This document shows positions 8,082 to 17,013 of a stretch of DNA of 64,000 bases, in pieces; position 1 is the first letter of the stretch, and each line of letters begins with the position of its first letter. Source of the stretch: Ardenticatenaceae bacterium (GTDB taxonomy: Bacteria > Chloroflexota > Anaerolineae > Promineifilales > Promineifilaceae). The stretch spans positions 2,542,001 through 2,606,000 of the forward strand of contig JACKBQ010000001.1 of assembly GCA_020634455.1 (NCBI GenBank), given 5' to 3'. The position numbers and the translations under genes were made by a program. Below the pieces are notes generated by a model. The model searched no databases and was not told where the DNA came from. It saw only the letters and a list, made by a program, of their open reading frames with translations.

Positions 8082-9338
8082 TCAGACTGTCGTTGATGCC
8101 TTGCCGTGCCACGCCGTAGTTGAGTTGACTAATCCCCCACCGCCGCCATCGCACAGGCTGTTGATACTTTCGTTGCTTGCCAAAAAGTTTTCCACGGCGA
8201 AGATGTAGTCGTTGTAGATGCCGGCCCAATCATCAGCCACGCCGCTGTAGGTGGCGCTGCGAATCGCGTCGTCGTAGTAGCCCTGGTATTCGGTGCAGGT
8301 TTGATTTTCACCGTTGACCAGCCGGTCGAGCAAGCCACCTGCCTGCTCAATGATGGAGCGGACGCTGTTCATGCTGTCGCGCAGGGCAGTGGGGCTAAAA
8401 GCGATGGGATTCGGCCGTACGGGTTCGGCCGCTGGGGCTGGCGTTGCCGTTGCTGCTGATGGCGCTGTGCCCAACGTTATGTCATCCCACATTGCTTCAT
8501 TGTGCATACCGCTTTGACTATTGCTAATGCCCACTTGCAAAATCACGGTGATTCGGTCATTGGTAGCAGTAGCATCAACGGAAATAAACTGCCATACATC
8601 CAACGGCCGTACCCAATTTGAACAAATCGTCGTTGGCAAATTAGGATCGTCATCCCCGTTTGTATTGATACAGATGCGACCCACATAATCAGCAGGATTT
8701 ACTGAAACCAAACGATCTTCCTGATTGCTAGACCAAATTTTGAGCCAGCCGCCTGCTCGATAGGTAGTGCCTGTTATGATGCCAGTGGAAACCTGTTGCC
8801 AAACTCTGGCATTGGAAAAGGTTATGAGCAAAAGGGAACGCTGTCCGGAGTGAACAAATTGTGGTTGACTATCTGCCGTATGGAAACTCAGGCTAGTGCC
8901 ACTACCGGGTCGCTCCCACAAATCAGCTCCAAATTCAAAGCCTGGGTTTGAAAGCATGTTGGGGCCAGCCGGGGCTGGCGCGGGTGGCGGGGCAGAAACT
9001 GGCGCGGGCGGTGCGGTTGTGGTGGTAGCTGGTGGCTCGGTGGGGAGCGGCACGGCCGTATTCGTCGCTGTAGGTGGCACCGAGGTGTTGGTGGGTGTCT
9101 CGGTTGGGGGTTCACTGGGTTCCGGCGTTGGGGTGTTGGTTTCAGTCGGTGGGGCGGTGGCTGTTTCGGTGGGTGTGGCCGTGTTGGTGGGTGTGGCTGT
9201 GGCCGTTGCTGTATTTGTTGCTGCTGGGGTGGGAACGGCCGTACGCGCAACGTCAGCCAGATCACCCCCTGCTTCCTCCCGACAGCTAACCAAAAACAAC
9301 ACACAGCAAGCTGTAAGCAAATAGATTCGTTTTTTCAT
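8082..9338 (-). CDS. Secreted lipoprotein with Thr/Pro-rich linker and CBM-like domain
   Basis: The N-terminus MKKRIYLLTACCVLFLVSC is a lipoprotein signal with lipobox LVSC. About 90 residues of Thr/Pro/Ala-rich low-complexity linker follow, a hallmark of surface proteins in Anaerolineae. Next comes a beta-sandwich-like region starting NMLSNPGFEFGADLW, resembling CBM4/9 or galactose-binding-like domains, with VWQQVS and TYRAGGWLK. A second T/P/A-rich patch leads to a C-terminal helical region with several Cys residues. It is likely an anchored extracellular protein that binds carbohydrate or cell wall; no catalytic residues were seen. The start is set by GGAGG six bases upstream of this ATG. 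Confidence 0.8.
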   Translation of the reverse strand: MKKRIYLLTACCVLFLVSCREEAGGDLADVARTAVPTPAATNTATATATPTNTATPTETATAPPTETNTPTPEPSEPPTETPTNTSVPPTATNTAVPLPTEPPATTTTAPPAPVSAPPPAPAPAGPNMLSNPGFEFGADLWERPGSGTSLSFHTADSQPQFVHSGQRSLLLITFSNARVWQQVSTGIITGTTYRAGGWLKIWSSNQEDRLVSVNPADYVGRICINTNGDDDPNLPTTICSNWVRPLDVWQFISVDATATNDRITVILQVGISNSQSGMHNEAMWDDITLGTAPSAATATPAPAAEPVRPNPIAFSPTALRDSMNSVRSIIEQAGGLLDRLVNGENQTCTEYQGYYDDAIRSATYSGVADDWAGIYNDYIFAVENFLASNESINSLCDGGGGGLVNSTTAWHGKASTTV

Positions 9339-9691
9339 TTTTCCTCCTGCAAATGACAATATGGATACTGTATTTTAGATGTTCACCTGTGCCAGCCCAG
9401 TGATAAATGTCATTTTTCTCCTAATATGTACCCAGCCCATTGCCATGCCCACGCTTGCAGCATCTATGCAGATCTCCCTGGTGCCCTCAGATTAAACAAG
9501 TCTTCATCGGTATTGTGAATTATTTCACATATTATGACCTTTGTCACCAAGCCCATTGATTAACGTCATTGATTGCAGACAGGCAAATTTTGCATACTTA
9601 GGCAGAATTTATATGTGGAATTTTGCACAATTCGACCAGCAGCTTTTTCTACGTAAATCTGCATCTTTTTTACACAGGAGTTAGCCAAAGG
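9339..9691. other. 353-base intergenic region upstream of the hydrogenase operon
   Basis: AT-rich and without ACGGCCGT. It holds the divergent leader of the lipoprotein gene and the CRP/FNR-type palindrome at 9514-9529. Weak promoter-like hexamers are present (TTGATT near 9573 with GCATAC/CATACT about 17 bases on) but none is convincing. No gene was seen. Confidence 0.6.
9514..9529. promoter_or_regulatory. CRP/FNR-family operator
   Basis: TGTGA-ATTATT-TCACA is an exact match to the CRP-type consensus TGTGA-N6-TCACA. It lies about 160 bases before the first hydrogenase gene, so control by a CRP/FNR-family regulator responding to oxygen, redox or cyclic nucleotide is inferred. Confidence 0.6.
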
Positions 9692-10747
9692 ATGAGCCTA
9701 AAAATAATGCCAAAAAATGTGCTGCCCGACTGGGTGGCAATGTTGGGCACTCAGTTCCGGTTAGTGGGTCCAACAAAACAGGCAGGAAAGTATGTTTATA
9801 ACGAAATAAATTCGGCCGAAGAACTATGCCTGTATTCTCTTCCTTCCGTTCTGCCACCCAAAAAATATTTAATGCCACCAAGGGAAAATTTGCTGAATTA
9901 CCGGCTCGATGGTAGCCGCATCGAGGCCACGATTGAGGTGGAGCCAACGGTGATTTTTGGCTTGCACACCTGCGATATTCATGGTGTGATGCTGCTGGAT
10001 CATATGTTTAGCAGTGGCTACGTAGACCAGAATTATCAGGCTCACCGCGATAACACGTATTTGGTTAGCATTGAGTGCCTTGCCCCTTGCACTGAACATT
10101 CATTTTGCCGCGATATGGGCACTGCCAGCGCCGCCGACGGCTACGACTTACACTTTCTGGATTTGGATGACGTCTACATTATTGATGTCAATAGTCGCAA
10201 AGGGGCAAGGTTATTGGAGGGTTGCCGCAATATTTTTGATGCCTTGCCGCCGGATGTGGAGCGATTAAACGAGGCGTTAAAGAAAAAGTGGCAAAAGTTT
10301 GAATATCGCCTGGAGTTTAACATTGTGGAAATGTCTGACCTGCTGGGTGAAATGTATGAAAGTGACCTGTGGGATGAGTTGGGAGCACGTTGCCTGGGCT
10401 GTGGTATGTGTACCAATGTTTGCCCCACCTGTTACTGTTTTGATGTGTCTGACGAAGCTGATTTGCTTTTGCAGGAGGGGAAGCGGGCACGTCGTTGGGA
10501 TTCTTGCCAGGTGAACTCATTTTCTGAGGTGGCTGGTGGGCATGATTTCCGCGCCAAAATAGCGGCCCGGCAGCGGCATCGCTTTATGCGCAAAGGGAAG
10601 TATCAACTGGATGCCTGTGGCATGGTGGGCTGTGTAGGCTGCGGCCGTTGCGCCACATCTTGCCTGGTACACATTACGCCCATTGGGGTTTTTAATGACT
10701 TGTTTCGGCGCAACCGGGCAAACGCTGTGGAGGAACCCATATTATGA
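9692..10747 (+). CDS. hydB: [NiFe] hydrogenase (group 3b type) beta subunit, 4Fe-4S
   Basis: An electron-transfer subunit of 351 residues. The C-terminal third has two ferredoxin-type clusters: CLGCGMCTNVCPTC and CVGCGRCATSC, enough for two [4Fe-4S] centres. The N-terminal part has conserved Cys and His in GLHTCDIHGV and CLAPCTEHSFC as in the sulfhydrogenase beta subunit. It passes electrons between the flavin subunit and the small subunit. The start is MSLKIMPKN, with AGGAG about 11 bases before. The gene overlaps the next by ATGA, showing one operon. The enzyme is cytoplasmic and is expected to couple H2 with NAD(P)H. Confidence 0.9.
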   Translation: MSLKIMPKNVLPDWVAMLGTQFRLVGPTKQAGKYVYNEINSAEELCLYSLPSVLPPKKYLMPPRENLLNYRLDGSRIEATIEVEPTVIFGLHTCDIHGVMLLDHMFSSGYVDQNYQAHRDNTYLVSIECLAPCTEHSFCRDMGTASAADGYDLHFLDLDDVYIIDVNSRKGARLLEGCRNIFDALPPDVERLNEALKKKWQKFEYRLEFNIVEMSDLLGEMYESDLWDELGARCLGCGMCTNVCPTCYCFDVSDEADLLLQEGKRARRWDSCQVNSFSEVAGGHDFRAKIAARQRHRFMRKGKYQLDACGMVGCVGCGRCATSCLVHITPIGVFNDLFRRNRANAVEEPIL

Positions 10748-11598
10748 TGCCCTTAATTGAAGGAATTAAAAAGTCTGACTCGATTTATATGCCTATACCG
10801 GCGCGTATTTCTGCAAAAGAAAAATTAACGGAGATGGAAACGCTCTTTACCATTGATCTGCCGCATGAATTTCGGCTGCGCCACAAGCCGGGGCAATTTG
10901 TGCAGCTTTCTATTTTGGGCGTGGGCGAAGCGCCTATAAGCATCTCGTCGTCGCCTAGCCGCAGCAGCAGCGCCTTTGAGCTTTGCGTGCGGCGGGCTGG
11001 CGATTTAACAAACGCGCTGCACCGGATGCAACCGGGCGATTTGGTTGGCATTCGGGGACCGTTTGGGCGGGGGTTCCCGGTAGACCATTTTCAGGGTAAG
11101 GATATTTTGTTTGTGGCTGGGGGGCTGGGCATGGCTCCACTGCGCTCTTTAATCAACCAAATTTTGGATTTACGGGGGAATTACGGCCGTGTCATCATTC
11201 TCTACGGCGCGCGCAGTCCCAAAGATTTGCTGTTTCAGTCTGAACTGATTGAGTGGGCAGCCCGCCCGGACGTAGAGCTGCATCTAACGGTGGATAACCC
11301 AGACAGCAATTGGGAAAACAGCGTGGGGGTCATTACGAACCTTTTCAAAGAGGTCAAGATTTTCCGACGCAATACGGCCGCTGTTGTGGTTGGCCCGCCC
11401 ATTATGTACAAATTTGTCATTCGGGAGCTGCTCAATATTGAAATTCCCAAGGGCAACATTTGGTTGAGCTTTGAACGACGCATGAAATGTGGCGTGGGCA
11501 AATGTGGTCATTGCCAGCTAAACCATCTTTATACCTGCCAGGCAGGGCCTACTTATTCGTATGCCCAAATTGAAGGATTACCGGAGGCATTGGGATGA
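10744..11598 (+). CDS. hydG: [NiFe] hydrogenase gamma subunit, FAD/NAD(P)-binding
   Basis: A ferredoxin-NADP reductase-like subunit of 284 residues. The flavin-binding stretch HKPGQFVQLSI is near residue 45, the NAD(P)-binding loop FVAGGLGMAPLRSL near 120, and a C-terminal [2Fe-2S] cysteine cluster CGVGKCGHC with a later Cys in YTCQAG. It exchanges electrons between NAD(P)H and the iron-sulfur subunits. It overlaps hydB and the small subunit gene by four bases each (ATGA), so translation is coupled. Reads as a normal member of the family. Confidence 0.92.
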   Translation: MMPLIEGIKKSDSIYMPIPARISAKEKLTEMETLFTIDLPHEFRLRHKPGQFVQLSILGVGEAPISISSSPSRSSSAFELCVRRAGDLTNALHRMQPGDLVGIRGPFGRGFPVDHFQGKDILFVAGGLGMAPLRSLINQILDLRGNYGRVIILYGARSPKDLLFQSELIEWAARPDVELHLTVDNPDSNWENSVGVITNLFKEVKIFRRNTAAVVVGPPIMYKFVIRELLNIEIPKGNIWLSFERRMKCGVGKCGHCQLNHLYTCQAGPTYSYAQIEGLPEALG

Positions 11599-12365
11599 GC
11601 AAAAATAAGAAGCCAAAGATTGCCTTTTTTGATTTTACGTGCTGCGAGGGTTGCCAGCTAACTGTGATTGATACGCTGCAAACGCACCCCGAACTGTTGG
11701 ATGTGGTGGAAATTGTGGAGTTCCGCGAAGCGATGACGGAGACAAACGGCCGTTATGATGTGGCGTTTATTGAGGGTTCTTGCACTCGTGCTAGCGACGA
11801 GGCGCGACTTCAGGATATTCGGAATCGGGCAGGTGTGGTGATTGCTTTGGGGGCTTGTGCCCATTTGGGCGGTGTGAACGCCATTCGCAATCGGCAGGAA
11901 CTGGAGCAGGTGCGTGCGTATGTGTATGGCGAACACAAGGAATGGTTTGATACGTATGAGCCACGCGCCATTGAAAAAGTGATTCCGGTGGATGGTGTGA
12001 TTCCCGGTTGCCCTATTGACAGCCTGGAATTTTTGCGGGTGGTGAAGGGGCTGCTACAAGGTCGCTTGCTGGCTCCGCCAACCTACCCGGTTTGTATGGA
12101 GTGCAAGTTGAACGGCACGATTTGCCTTTACCAGCGCGGAGAGGTTTGTTTGGGGCCAGTTACGCGGGCCGGTTGTCGGGCAGTCTGCCCCGGTTATGGC
12201 AGCAGCTGCATTGGTTGCCGGGGATTGATTCCCAGGGCAAATATTGCGGCTATGCGGCAGGTTTTGGCTGAACATGGTGTAGATGAAGCGGAAATTGACT
12301 CTCGGTTCACCCTCTTTTTGACAAATGAGCTGGATGAACTTACTCAGGAGGCGGCACGTGTCTGA
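11595..12365 (+). CDS. hydD: [NiFe] hydrogenase small (delta) subunit
   Basis: The small subunit of 256 residues. The N-terminal CCEGCQ is the proximal-cluster motif; further ligands are in EGSCTR, ALGACAHLGG, PGCPID and a distal set near CMECKLNGTICL, CLGPVTRAGC and CPGYGSSCIGCRG. This gives three [4Fe-4S] clusters linking the active site in the large subunit to the beta subunit. No twin-arginine signal is present, so the complex stays in the cytoplasm, as expected of group 3 enzymes. Confidence 0.93.
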   Translation: MSKNKKPKIAFFDFTCCEGCQLTVIDTLQTHPELLDVVEIVEFREAMTETNGRYDVAFIEGSCTRASDEARLQDIRNRAGVVIALGACAHLGGVNAIRNRQELEQVRAYVYGEHKEWFDTYEPRAIEKVIPVDGVIPGCPIDSLEFLRVVKGLLQGRLLAPPTYPVCMECKLNGTICLYQRGEVCLGPVTRAGCRAVCPGYGSSCIGCRGLIPRANIAAMRQVLAEHGVDEAEIDSRFTLFLTNELDELTQEAARV

Positions 12366-13647
12366 ACGAATAAAAATTGATGTACACCATATCACTCGAG
12401 TAGAGGGACATGGCGATATTGTGGTGGATGTGGTGAATGGCGAGCTAAAGCAGTGTGAACTACAGGTGACGGAGACGCCTCGCTTTTTTGAGGCGATGCT
12501 GCTGGAACGGCCGTACGCCGAAGCATCCTTCCTCACCTCACGCATTTGCGGCATTTGCGCCGTGGGGCACGCCACCACCTCGCTGCGGGCAACTGAAAAA
12601 GCGTTGGGCATTGAGCTGTCTGAACAAACAAAATTGCTGCGCCGCCTCAACTTTTTGGGTGAGATTTTGGACAGCCATATTTTGCACGCTTACATGCTGG
12701 TTGCGCCAGACTTGCTCAATGTGGGCAGCGTTTTCCCACTGGCCAAAACCGCGCCAGAAGTGGTGTTGCGGGCACTGCGGATGAAGAAACTGGCCGGGGA
12801 GATTTGCCAGGCGATTAGTGGGCGGCACACGCATCCCATCGCCATGACGGTGGGCGGTTTTACCCATTTCCCCAAAACGGCCGTTCTTTACCAGCTGCGC
12901 GAAGCCATTGAAGCCATCCAGCCCGACCTGACCGCCACGGTGGAGCTGTACCAATCGTTGGCGATGCCCCAATTTGAGCGGGAAACCGAGTACATGGCGT
13001 TGCGCCGTGAGGATACCTATGGCTTTATTGATGGCGACATTGTGAGTTCTGATAACGGCCGTTGGCCAGTGGAAGAATACCGTTCTGTAACCAATGAAGT
13101 GGTACGGCCGCATTCATCTGCCAAACATTGCTCTAACCAGAGAGAGAGTTACATGGTTGGGGCACTATCTCGCTTTAAGCTGAATGCCGACCTGCTGCAT
13201 CCCCAGGCACAGGCGGCGGCCACTGCGCTTGGCCTGACGCAGGATTGCACCAATCCTTACATGAACACGGTGGCGCAGGTGGTGGAAATTGTCCACTGCA
13301 TTGCCGAAGCTGAAGCGCTGCTGGACAAGCTGCTGCAAATGGAGGTGGTATGGGAGGAACCGGCGCAGCCGACTCGGCTTTCGGGCGAGGGTGTGGGGGC
13401 TTGCGAGGTGCCGCGAGGGATGTTGTTCCATCATTACACAATCAACGAGGGGAAAATTACGGCCGCTAACTGCATTATTCCCACCAACCAAAATGTGGCC
13501 AACGTTGAGGCCGACATGCGGACATTGGTACCAACGCTGCTGGATTTACCTGAACCAGAAATTGCTCATCGGCTGGAAATGCTGGTTCGGGCTTACGATC
13601 CGTGTATTTCGTGTTCTACGCATTTGCTGGATGTGAAGTTTGTGTGA
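12358..13647 (+). CDS. hydA: [NiFe] hydrogenase large (alpha) subunit
   Basis: The catalytic subunit. The nickel-binding cysteine pairs are RICGIC near residue 62 and DPCISC near the C-terminus. After DPCISCSTH only seven residues (LLDVKFV) remain, which is the peptide removed by the maturation protease. The start is GTG, not the ATG further upstream: AGGAGG lies six bases before this GTG and the protein then begins SERIKIDVHHITRVEGHG as in homologues. It overlaps the small-subunit stop by eight bases. The hyp maturation genes are not in this window. Confidence 0.93.
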   Translation: MSERIKIDVHHITRVEGHGDIVVDVVNGELKQCELQVTETPRFFEAMLLERPYAEASFLTSRICGICAVGHATTSLRATEKALGIELSEQTKLLRRLNFLGEILDSHILHAYMLVAPDLLNVGSVFPLAKTAPEVVLRALRMKKLAGEICQAISGRHTHPIAMTVGGFTHFPKTAVLYQLREAIEAIQPDLTATVELYQSLAMPQFERETEYMALRREDTYGFIDGDIVSSDNGRWPVEEYRSVTNEVVRPHSSAKHCSNQRESYMVGALSRFKLNADLLHPQAQAAATALGLTQDCTNPYMNTVAQVVEIVHCIAEAEALLDKLLQMEVVWEEPAQPTRLSGEGVGACEVPRGMLFHHYTINEGKITAANCIIPTNQNVANVEADMRTLVPTLLDLPEPEIAHRLEMLVRAYDPCISCSTHLLDVKFV

Positions 13648-14108
13648 TGGCAAACACGCTGATTTTGGGCCTGGGTAATCCTTTGCGGGGGGATGACGGT
13701 GTGGGAACGGCCGTTATCACCACTTTGCAAAACGAGCCGTTGCCGCCGGATGTGGATGTGGTAGATGGCGGCACGGCTGGGTTGGAACTGGTGCTACTGC
13801 TGCAAAAATACCGTCGGGTGTTGGTGGTGGATGCGGCGGAGATGGGTTTGGCTCCTGGTGAATGGCGGCGGTTTGACGGAAACACGGCCGTTTTGCCCAC
13901 CAACCCCGATCACCTGAATGGGACGCTGCACAACGCAGGCTTTGCCCAAGCCCTGACGCTGGCCGAGGCATTGGGCACATTGCCCACGGAGATTACGGTT
14001 TTTGGGGTGCAGCCAGCCATGGTAGATTGGTCTGATGGGTTGAGTGCGGCGGTGGAAACGGCCGTTTTGCCTGTGTGCCAGGCTGTTCTGGGTGCGTTAG
14101 GCGAATAA
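13647..14108 (+). CDS. Hydrogenase maturation endopeptidase
   Basis: A 153-residue HycI/HoxW-type protease. It begins LILGLGNPLRGDDGVG, the family signature, whose Asp residues contact nickel, and continues with VDGGTAGLELV and a His in GTLHNAG. It cuts the C-terminal peptide from the large subunit after nickel insertion. The ATG shares one base with the large-subunit stop (TGATG), so the two are coupled. This start is preferred over a longer frame because of the family N-terminus. Confidence 0.9.
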   Translation: MANTLILGLGNPLRGDDGVGTAVITTLQNEPLPPDVDVVDGGTAGLELVLLLQKYRRVLVVDAAEMGLAPGEWRRFDGNTAVLPTNPDHLNGTLHNAGFAQALTLAEALGTLPTEITVFGVQPAMVDWSDGLSAAVETAVLPVCQAVLGALGE

Positions 14109-14196
14109 GCAACCTTAACCGTAGTGGCAGTTTCTTGCTGCGCTGTACTGTGCAAGAAGGCACTGAACGAGGGTTGTGCAATTCCTGTGCAAAATA

Positions 14197-14225
14197 TTGA
14201 CAAACCTGACGATGATCTGTACAAT
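14197..14225 (+). promoter_or_regulatory. Near-consensus sigma70-type promoter, leaderless mRNA
   Basis: TTGACA, a 17-base spacer, TACAAT, then six bases and the ATG. The expected start of transcription falls on the A of the start codon and no ribosome binding site is present. Confidence 0.8.
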
Positions 14226-14231
14226 ATTGGC

Positions 14232-15038
14232 ATGAATACGAAAATAACACACTCAAAAGCTTTGCAAATAGTGAACATCTTGGCTCTGATCGCAGCGTTG
14301 ATAGTGAATATTTTGTCGAACGCGCTGCCGTTGAACGGCCGTACCGCTGCCGAAATCTCTGACGCTTTACCGTCTTACTTCACCCCGGCTGGTTACACCT
14401 TCTCTATTTGGGGGCTGATCTACACGGCGCTGATCGGGTTTGCTATTTACCAGGCGCTGCCCGCCCAGCAAAACAATCATCTGTTGGGACAAATTGGGTG
14501 GCGTTTTGGCATAAGCAGCGTCCTCAACGCAGCTTGGTTAGGTGCCTGGCATTATGGTTATTACACATTGTCTGTCGGCATCATGATGGGGCTGCTAATT
14601 ACGTTGATTCTTATTTATACGCGGCTAGGCATTGGGAAGCTAAATCCAAACCTATCGTTGGCAGACAAGCTACTGGTGCAGTTTCCCTTTAGCCTCTATC
14701 TGGGCTGGATCACGGTAGCTACGATTGCCAACACCGCTAGCGTCCTTAATCATTTTGGCTGGGGCGGTTGGGGCATTGCCGAACCAATCTGGTCGGTCAT
14801 CATGATAGGGGCAGCCGTAATTGTTGCGGGAATGCTGTTGTTTAATCGGCGCAATTTGGCTTATGCGGGCGTTCTTGTTTGGGCGTTGTTTGGCATTCGA
14901 GCTGCATATCCAACGGTAGCTGTGGTGGCAAATACGGCCGTAATCGCTGCTATCCTCATTCTAATCTTGGCTTTGGTTGGGTATTGGCGCACCCGTACCA
15001 CCAGGACTGTAACCTTGCCCCATGCGCAACCTGCTTAA
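14232..15038 (+). CDS. TspO/MBR-related tryptophan-rich membrane protein
   Basis: A 268-residue integral membrane protein with about seven hydrophobic segments. The signature YFTPAGYTFSIWGLIYTAL near residue 55 matches the P-x-G-x-x-F-x-I-W-x-x-I-Y element of TspO/MBR proteins, which bind tetrapyrroles and take part in stress or light signalling. It is longer than classical TspO (about 160 residues), like a class found in other bacteria. ATG is chosen by the promoter geometry directly upstream; the longer frame would start inside the hydrogenase leader region. A terminator follows, so it is monocistronic. Confidence 0.8.
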   Translation: MNTKITHSKALQIVNILALIAALIVNILSNALPLNGRTAAEISDALPSYFTPAGYTFSIWGLIYTALIGFAIYQALPAQQNNHLLGQIGWRFGISSVLNAAWLGAWHYGYYTLSVGIMMGLLITLILIYTRLGIGKLNPNLSLADKLLVQFPFSLYLGWITVATIANTASVLNHFGWGGWGIAEPIWSVIMIGAAVIVAGMLLFNRRNLAYAGVLVWALFGIRAAYPTVAVVANTAVIAAILILILALVGYWRTRTTRTVTLPHAQPA

Positions 15039-15082
15039 TCACTGAACCAGATTTCTCTCTTCAATCTCATTTCCTCTTGATG

Positions 15083-15110
15083 AAAACTGCCGGAAACAGG
15101 CAGTTTTTTT
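15083..15110 (+). terminator. Rho-independent terminator
   Basis: AAAACTGCC - GGAAACA - GGCAGTTTT with a following T-run, just after the TspO-like gene. Confidence 0.85.
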
Positions 15111-15148
15111 CGTTTAGCTGGACAAGTAACCTTGTATTGGGAGGAAAA

Positions 15149-16069
15149 ATGTCCAGTCTTACAGAAGAAAATCAGGAAAATATGCTCAAGTGGGTCATTC
15201 GCTACGTGATGATTCCCGTCTCTTTGGCAGTGATCACCGGGTTGTTTGCCATTGAGGTGATTGACCGGGAGATTGCCAGCCGTAATCAAGCGCCGCAGGC
15301 AGAGGTGGACTATGGCGCAATTTTTGCCACAATGACGGCCGTTGCGCCGCAACCTCAGCCAGAAGCGACCGCCACCCGATTACCCAGCAGCACCCCCACT
15401 GAAGAAGCCAGCCTGGAAACGACGCCCGTGGTCGAAGCGCCTGGGGTTAATGTGGCCGGTTCGCAAGTTACGGCCGTTTGTGGGCAAGTTCCGGCGGGGT
15501 GGCGACTGTACACCGTGCAGTCCGGCAACACCTTGTTTTCGCTGGCACGGCAGAGCGGCACCACAATTGGCGCTATTCAGCAAGCTAACTGTTTGTATAG
15601 CCAGCTAATGGCCTACAGCCAGATTTGGTTGCCGCCATTTTTTGCCAGCGTCATCATTGAACCGCTGGTGACCGTGACGCCCACAATTACCGTCACGGAA
15701 GAAGTGGCGCTGCCGGACCTCATTAACGATACGCGCGACTGGCCTACGGCGCTGTTATCTTGCGAGGGCACCGTTTGCGCCACCACAGTTAATTTGGCGG
15801 TGACCAATGCGGGAACGGCTGTATCCAATTCATTTGATGTGCTGGTGCGGCTCGATCCGGAACAATCTGTGGTGATCACGGGAGTCATGGATGGCCTCGC
15901 GCCAGGCCAAACTGGCACACTTACCCTCACCAGCCCATTTACCGTAAGCTGCTACGATCCAGACTGCACCGTCTGCATCTCGGTAGACAACCGGGGAGCC
16001 ATCACCGAATCCGACGAAGGCAACAATCAACATTGCACCACATTTACGGATTTTGTAGGGGGCGGGTAA
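15149..16069 (+). CDS. Membrane-anchored LysM protein with CARDB-like domain
   Basis: A 306-residue protein. One N-terminal membrane segment (about residues 14-36) is followed by a short Thr/Pro-rich linker, a LysM motif (YTVQSGNTLFSLARQSGTTIGAIQ, split here as YTVQSGNTLFSLA and TTIGAIQQAN) and a C-terminal CARDB-like beta domain (LAVTNAGTAVSNSFDVLVRL, then VDNRGAITESDEGNN) with paired Cys. It is probably held at the outer face of the membrane and binds peptidoglycan-like glycans. The start has GGGAGGAAAA upstream. Confidence 0.85.
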   Translation: MSSLTEENQENMLKWVIRYVMIPVSLAVITGLFAIEVIDREIASRNQAPQAEVDYGAIFATMTAVAPQPQPEATATRLPSSTPTEEASLETTPVVEAPGVNVAGSQVTAVCGQVPAGWRLYTVQSGNTLFSLARQSGTTIGAIQQANCLYSQLMAYSQIWLPPFFASVIIEPLVTVTPTITVTEEVALPDLINDTRDWPTALLSCEGTVCATTVNLAVTNAGTAVSNSFDVLVRLDPEQSVVITGVMDGLAPGQTGTLTLTSPFTVSCYDPDCTVCISVDNRGAITESDEGNNQHCTTFTDFVGGG

Positions 16070-16101
16070 AAAATGCCGTCACGGTTTGAGAAGCGTGGCG
16101 G

Positions 16102-16881
16102 CTACCTGGCGTTTAGCAAAATCAGCGCCAGGGCGGGAATGGCACAGCAGGCAAACAGCAGCAGGGGGAGGCCAAACAGAAAAATGCTGGCAAGTAAAAA
16201 GGCGGACACGGTAGGGTTTTGTTTCTCTAGCCAACTGGGCTGCACAGCCGTTCCTGGTGGCAATTGTTCTGCCAAAGTAGCCAGATGACCCAGAGCCTGA
16301 AGCCATTGCTGCGCCGCTTCCGGGGTAAAGTCGCTGGGCATGGCGGGGGTAGTCCACATCCATTTGCCCGGCGTCAGATAGACGGCCGCTCCGGGCGGCA
16401 AGGTGGCATTGTTCATCAGCAGGATGAGGTGGGATTGTACGGCCGTATCCGCTAAAAACGTCTCGCCCCAGGCAGGGTCGTGGGCAAAAGCGATAAAGTT
16501 TTCCGTTAGATTAGGCGCGTTTTCTATTGGCTGTTGCCCGCGCCAGCGCTGCACAAAGGCCGAAAAGCGCCGCGCCCAACCGCGCGGCTGCCCCAGCATC
16601 AGGCGGCTCATGACAGGCGTTTCTACAGAAATGTCCAGCCACAAGCCTGTAAATTTGCGATAGCGGATGTCGCTAGTAATGTATTGGGTGCGGCTGCGGG
16701 CGGCGATGGAGATGGTGGCGGAACGGCCGTTCAACGCCACCACGTATTTCCGCGTACCCAACCCAGATTCCTGCACCAGCCCCAATGGCAAGAAGCAGTT
16801 GTCTAGCTGCACTCCCACATCGCCCAGCCCCGCCACAATGAGCGGCTTGCCTACACCCTTGTTTAGATCATTTTCGCGCAT
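16102..16881 (-). CDS. Hypothetical protein with C-terminal membrane anchor
   Basis: Not recognised. 259 residues, mostly soluble, starting with a glycine-containing strand LIVAGLGDVGVQLDNC that superficially recalls a nucleotide-binding fold but lacks a clear motif. A Pro- and Trp-containing stretch precedes one strong hydrophobic segment at about 227-255 ending LILLNAR, so it is a tail-anchored or type II-like protein. GGAG stands six bases before the ATG. It is convergent with the LysM gene. Confidence 0.65.
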   Translation of the reverse strand: MRENDLNKGVGKPLIVAGLGDVGVQLDNCFLPLGLVQESGLGTRKYVVALNGRSATISIAARSRTQYITSDIRYRKFTGLWLDISVETPVMSRLMLGQPRGWARRFSAFVQRWRGQQPIENAPNLTENFIAFAHDPAWGETFLADTAVQSHLILLMNNATLPPGAAVYLTPGKWMWTTPAMPSDFTPEAAQQWLQALGHLATLAEQLPPGTAVQPSWLEKQNPTVSAFLLASIFLFGLPLLLFACCAIPALALILLNAR

Positions 16882-17013
16882 GTTTGCTCCAGTTTTGCCA
16901 ATGAATCCAGCGAATGAAGCTTATTTTAGCGAAAAATCGATCATGATCCGATCCGAAATAGCGCCGCTGTTTAAGCTGGAAACGGCCGTTCCCCATTCCG
17001 CAACTTCATTACT

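Noticed and set aside
9001..9260. Repetitive GTTGGTGTG-type DNA as a tandem repeat element
   Set aside because: It is the coding sequence of the Thr/Pro-rich linker of the lipoprotein on the minus strand.
12325..12357. ATG start for the hydrogenase large subunit 11 codons upstream
   Set aside because: GTG at 12358 has AGGAGG at ideal distance and gives the family N-terminus.
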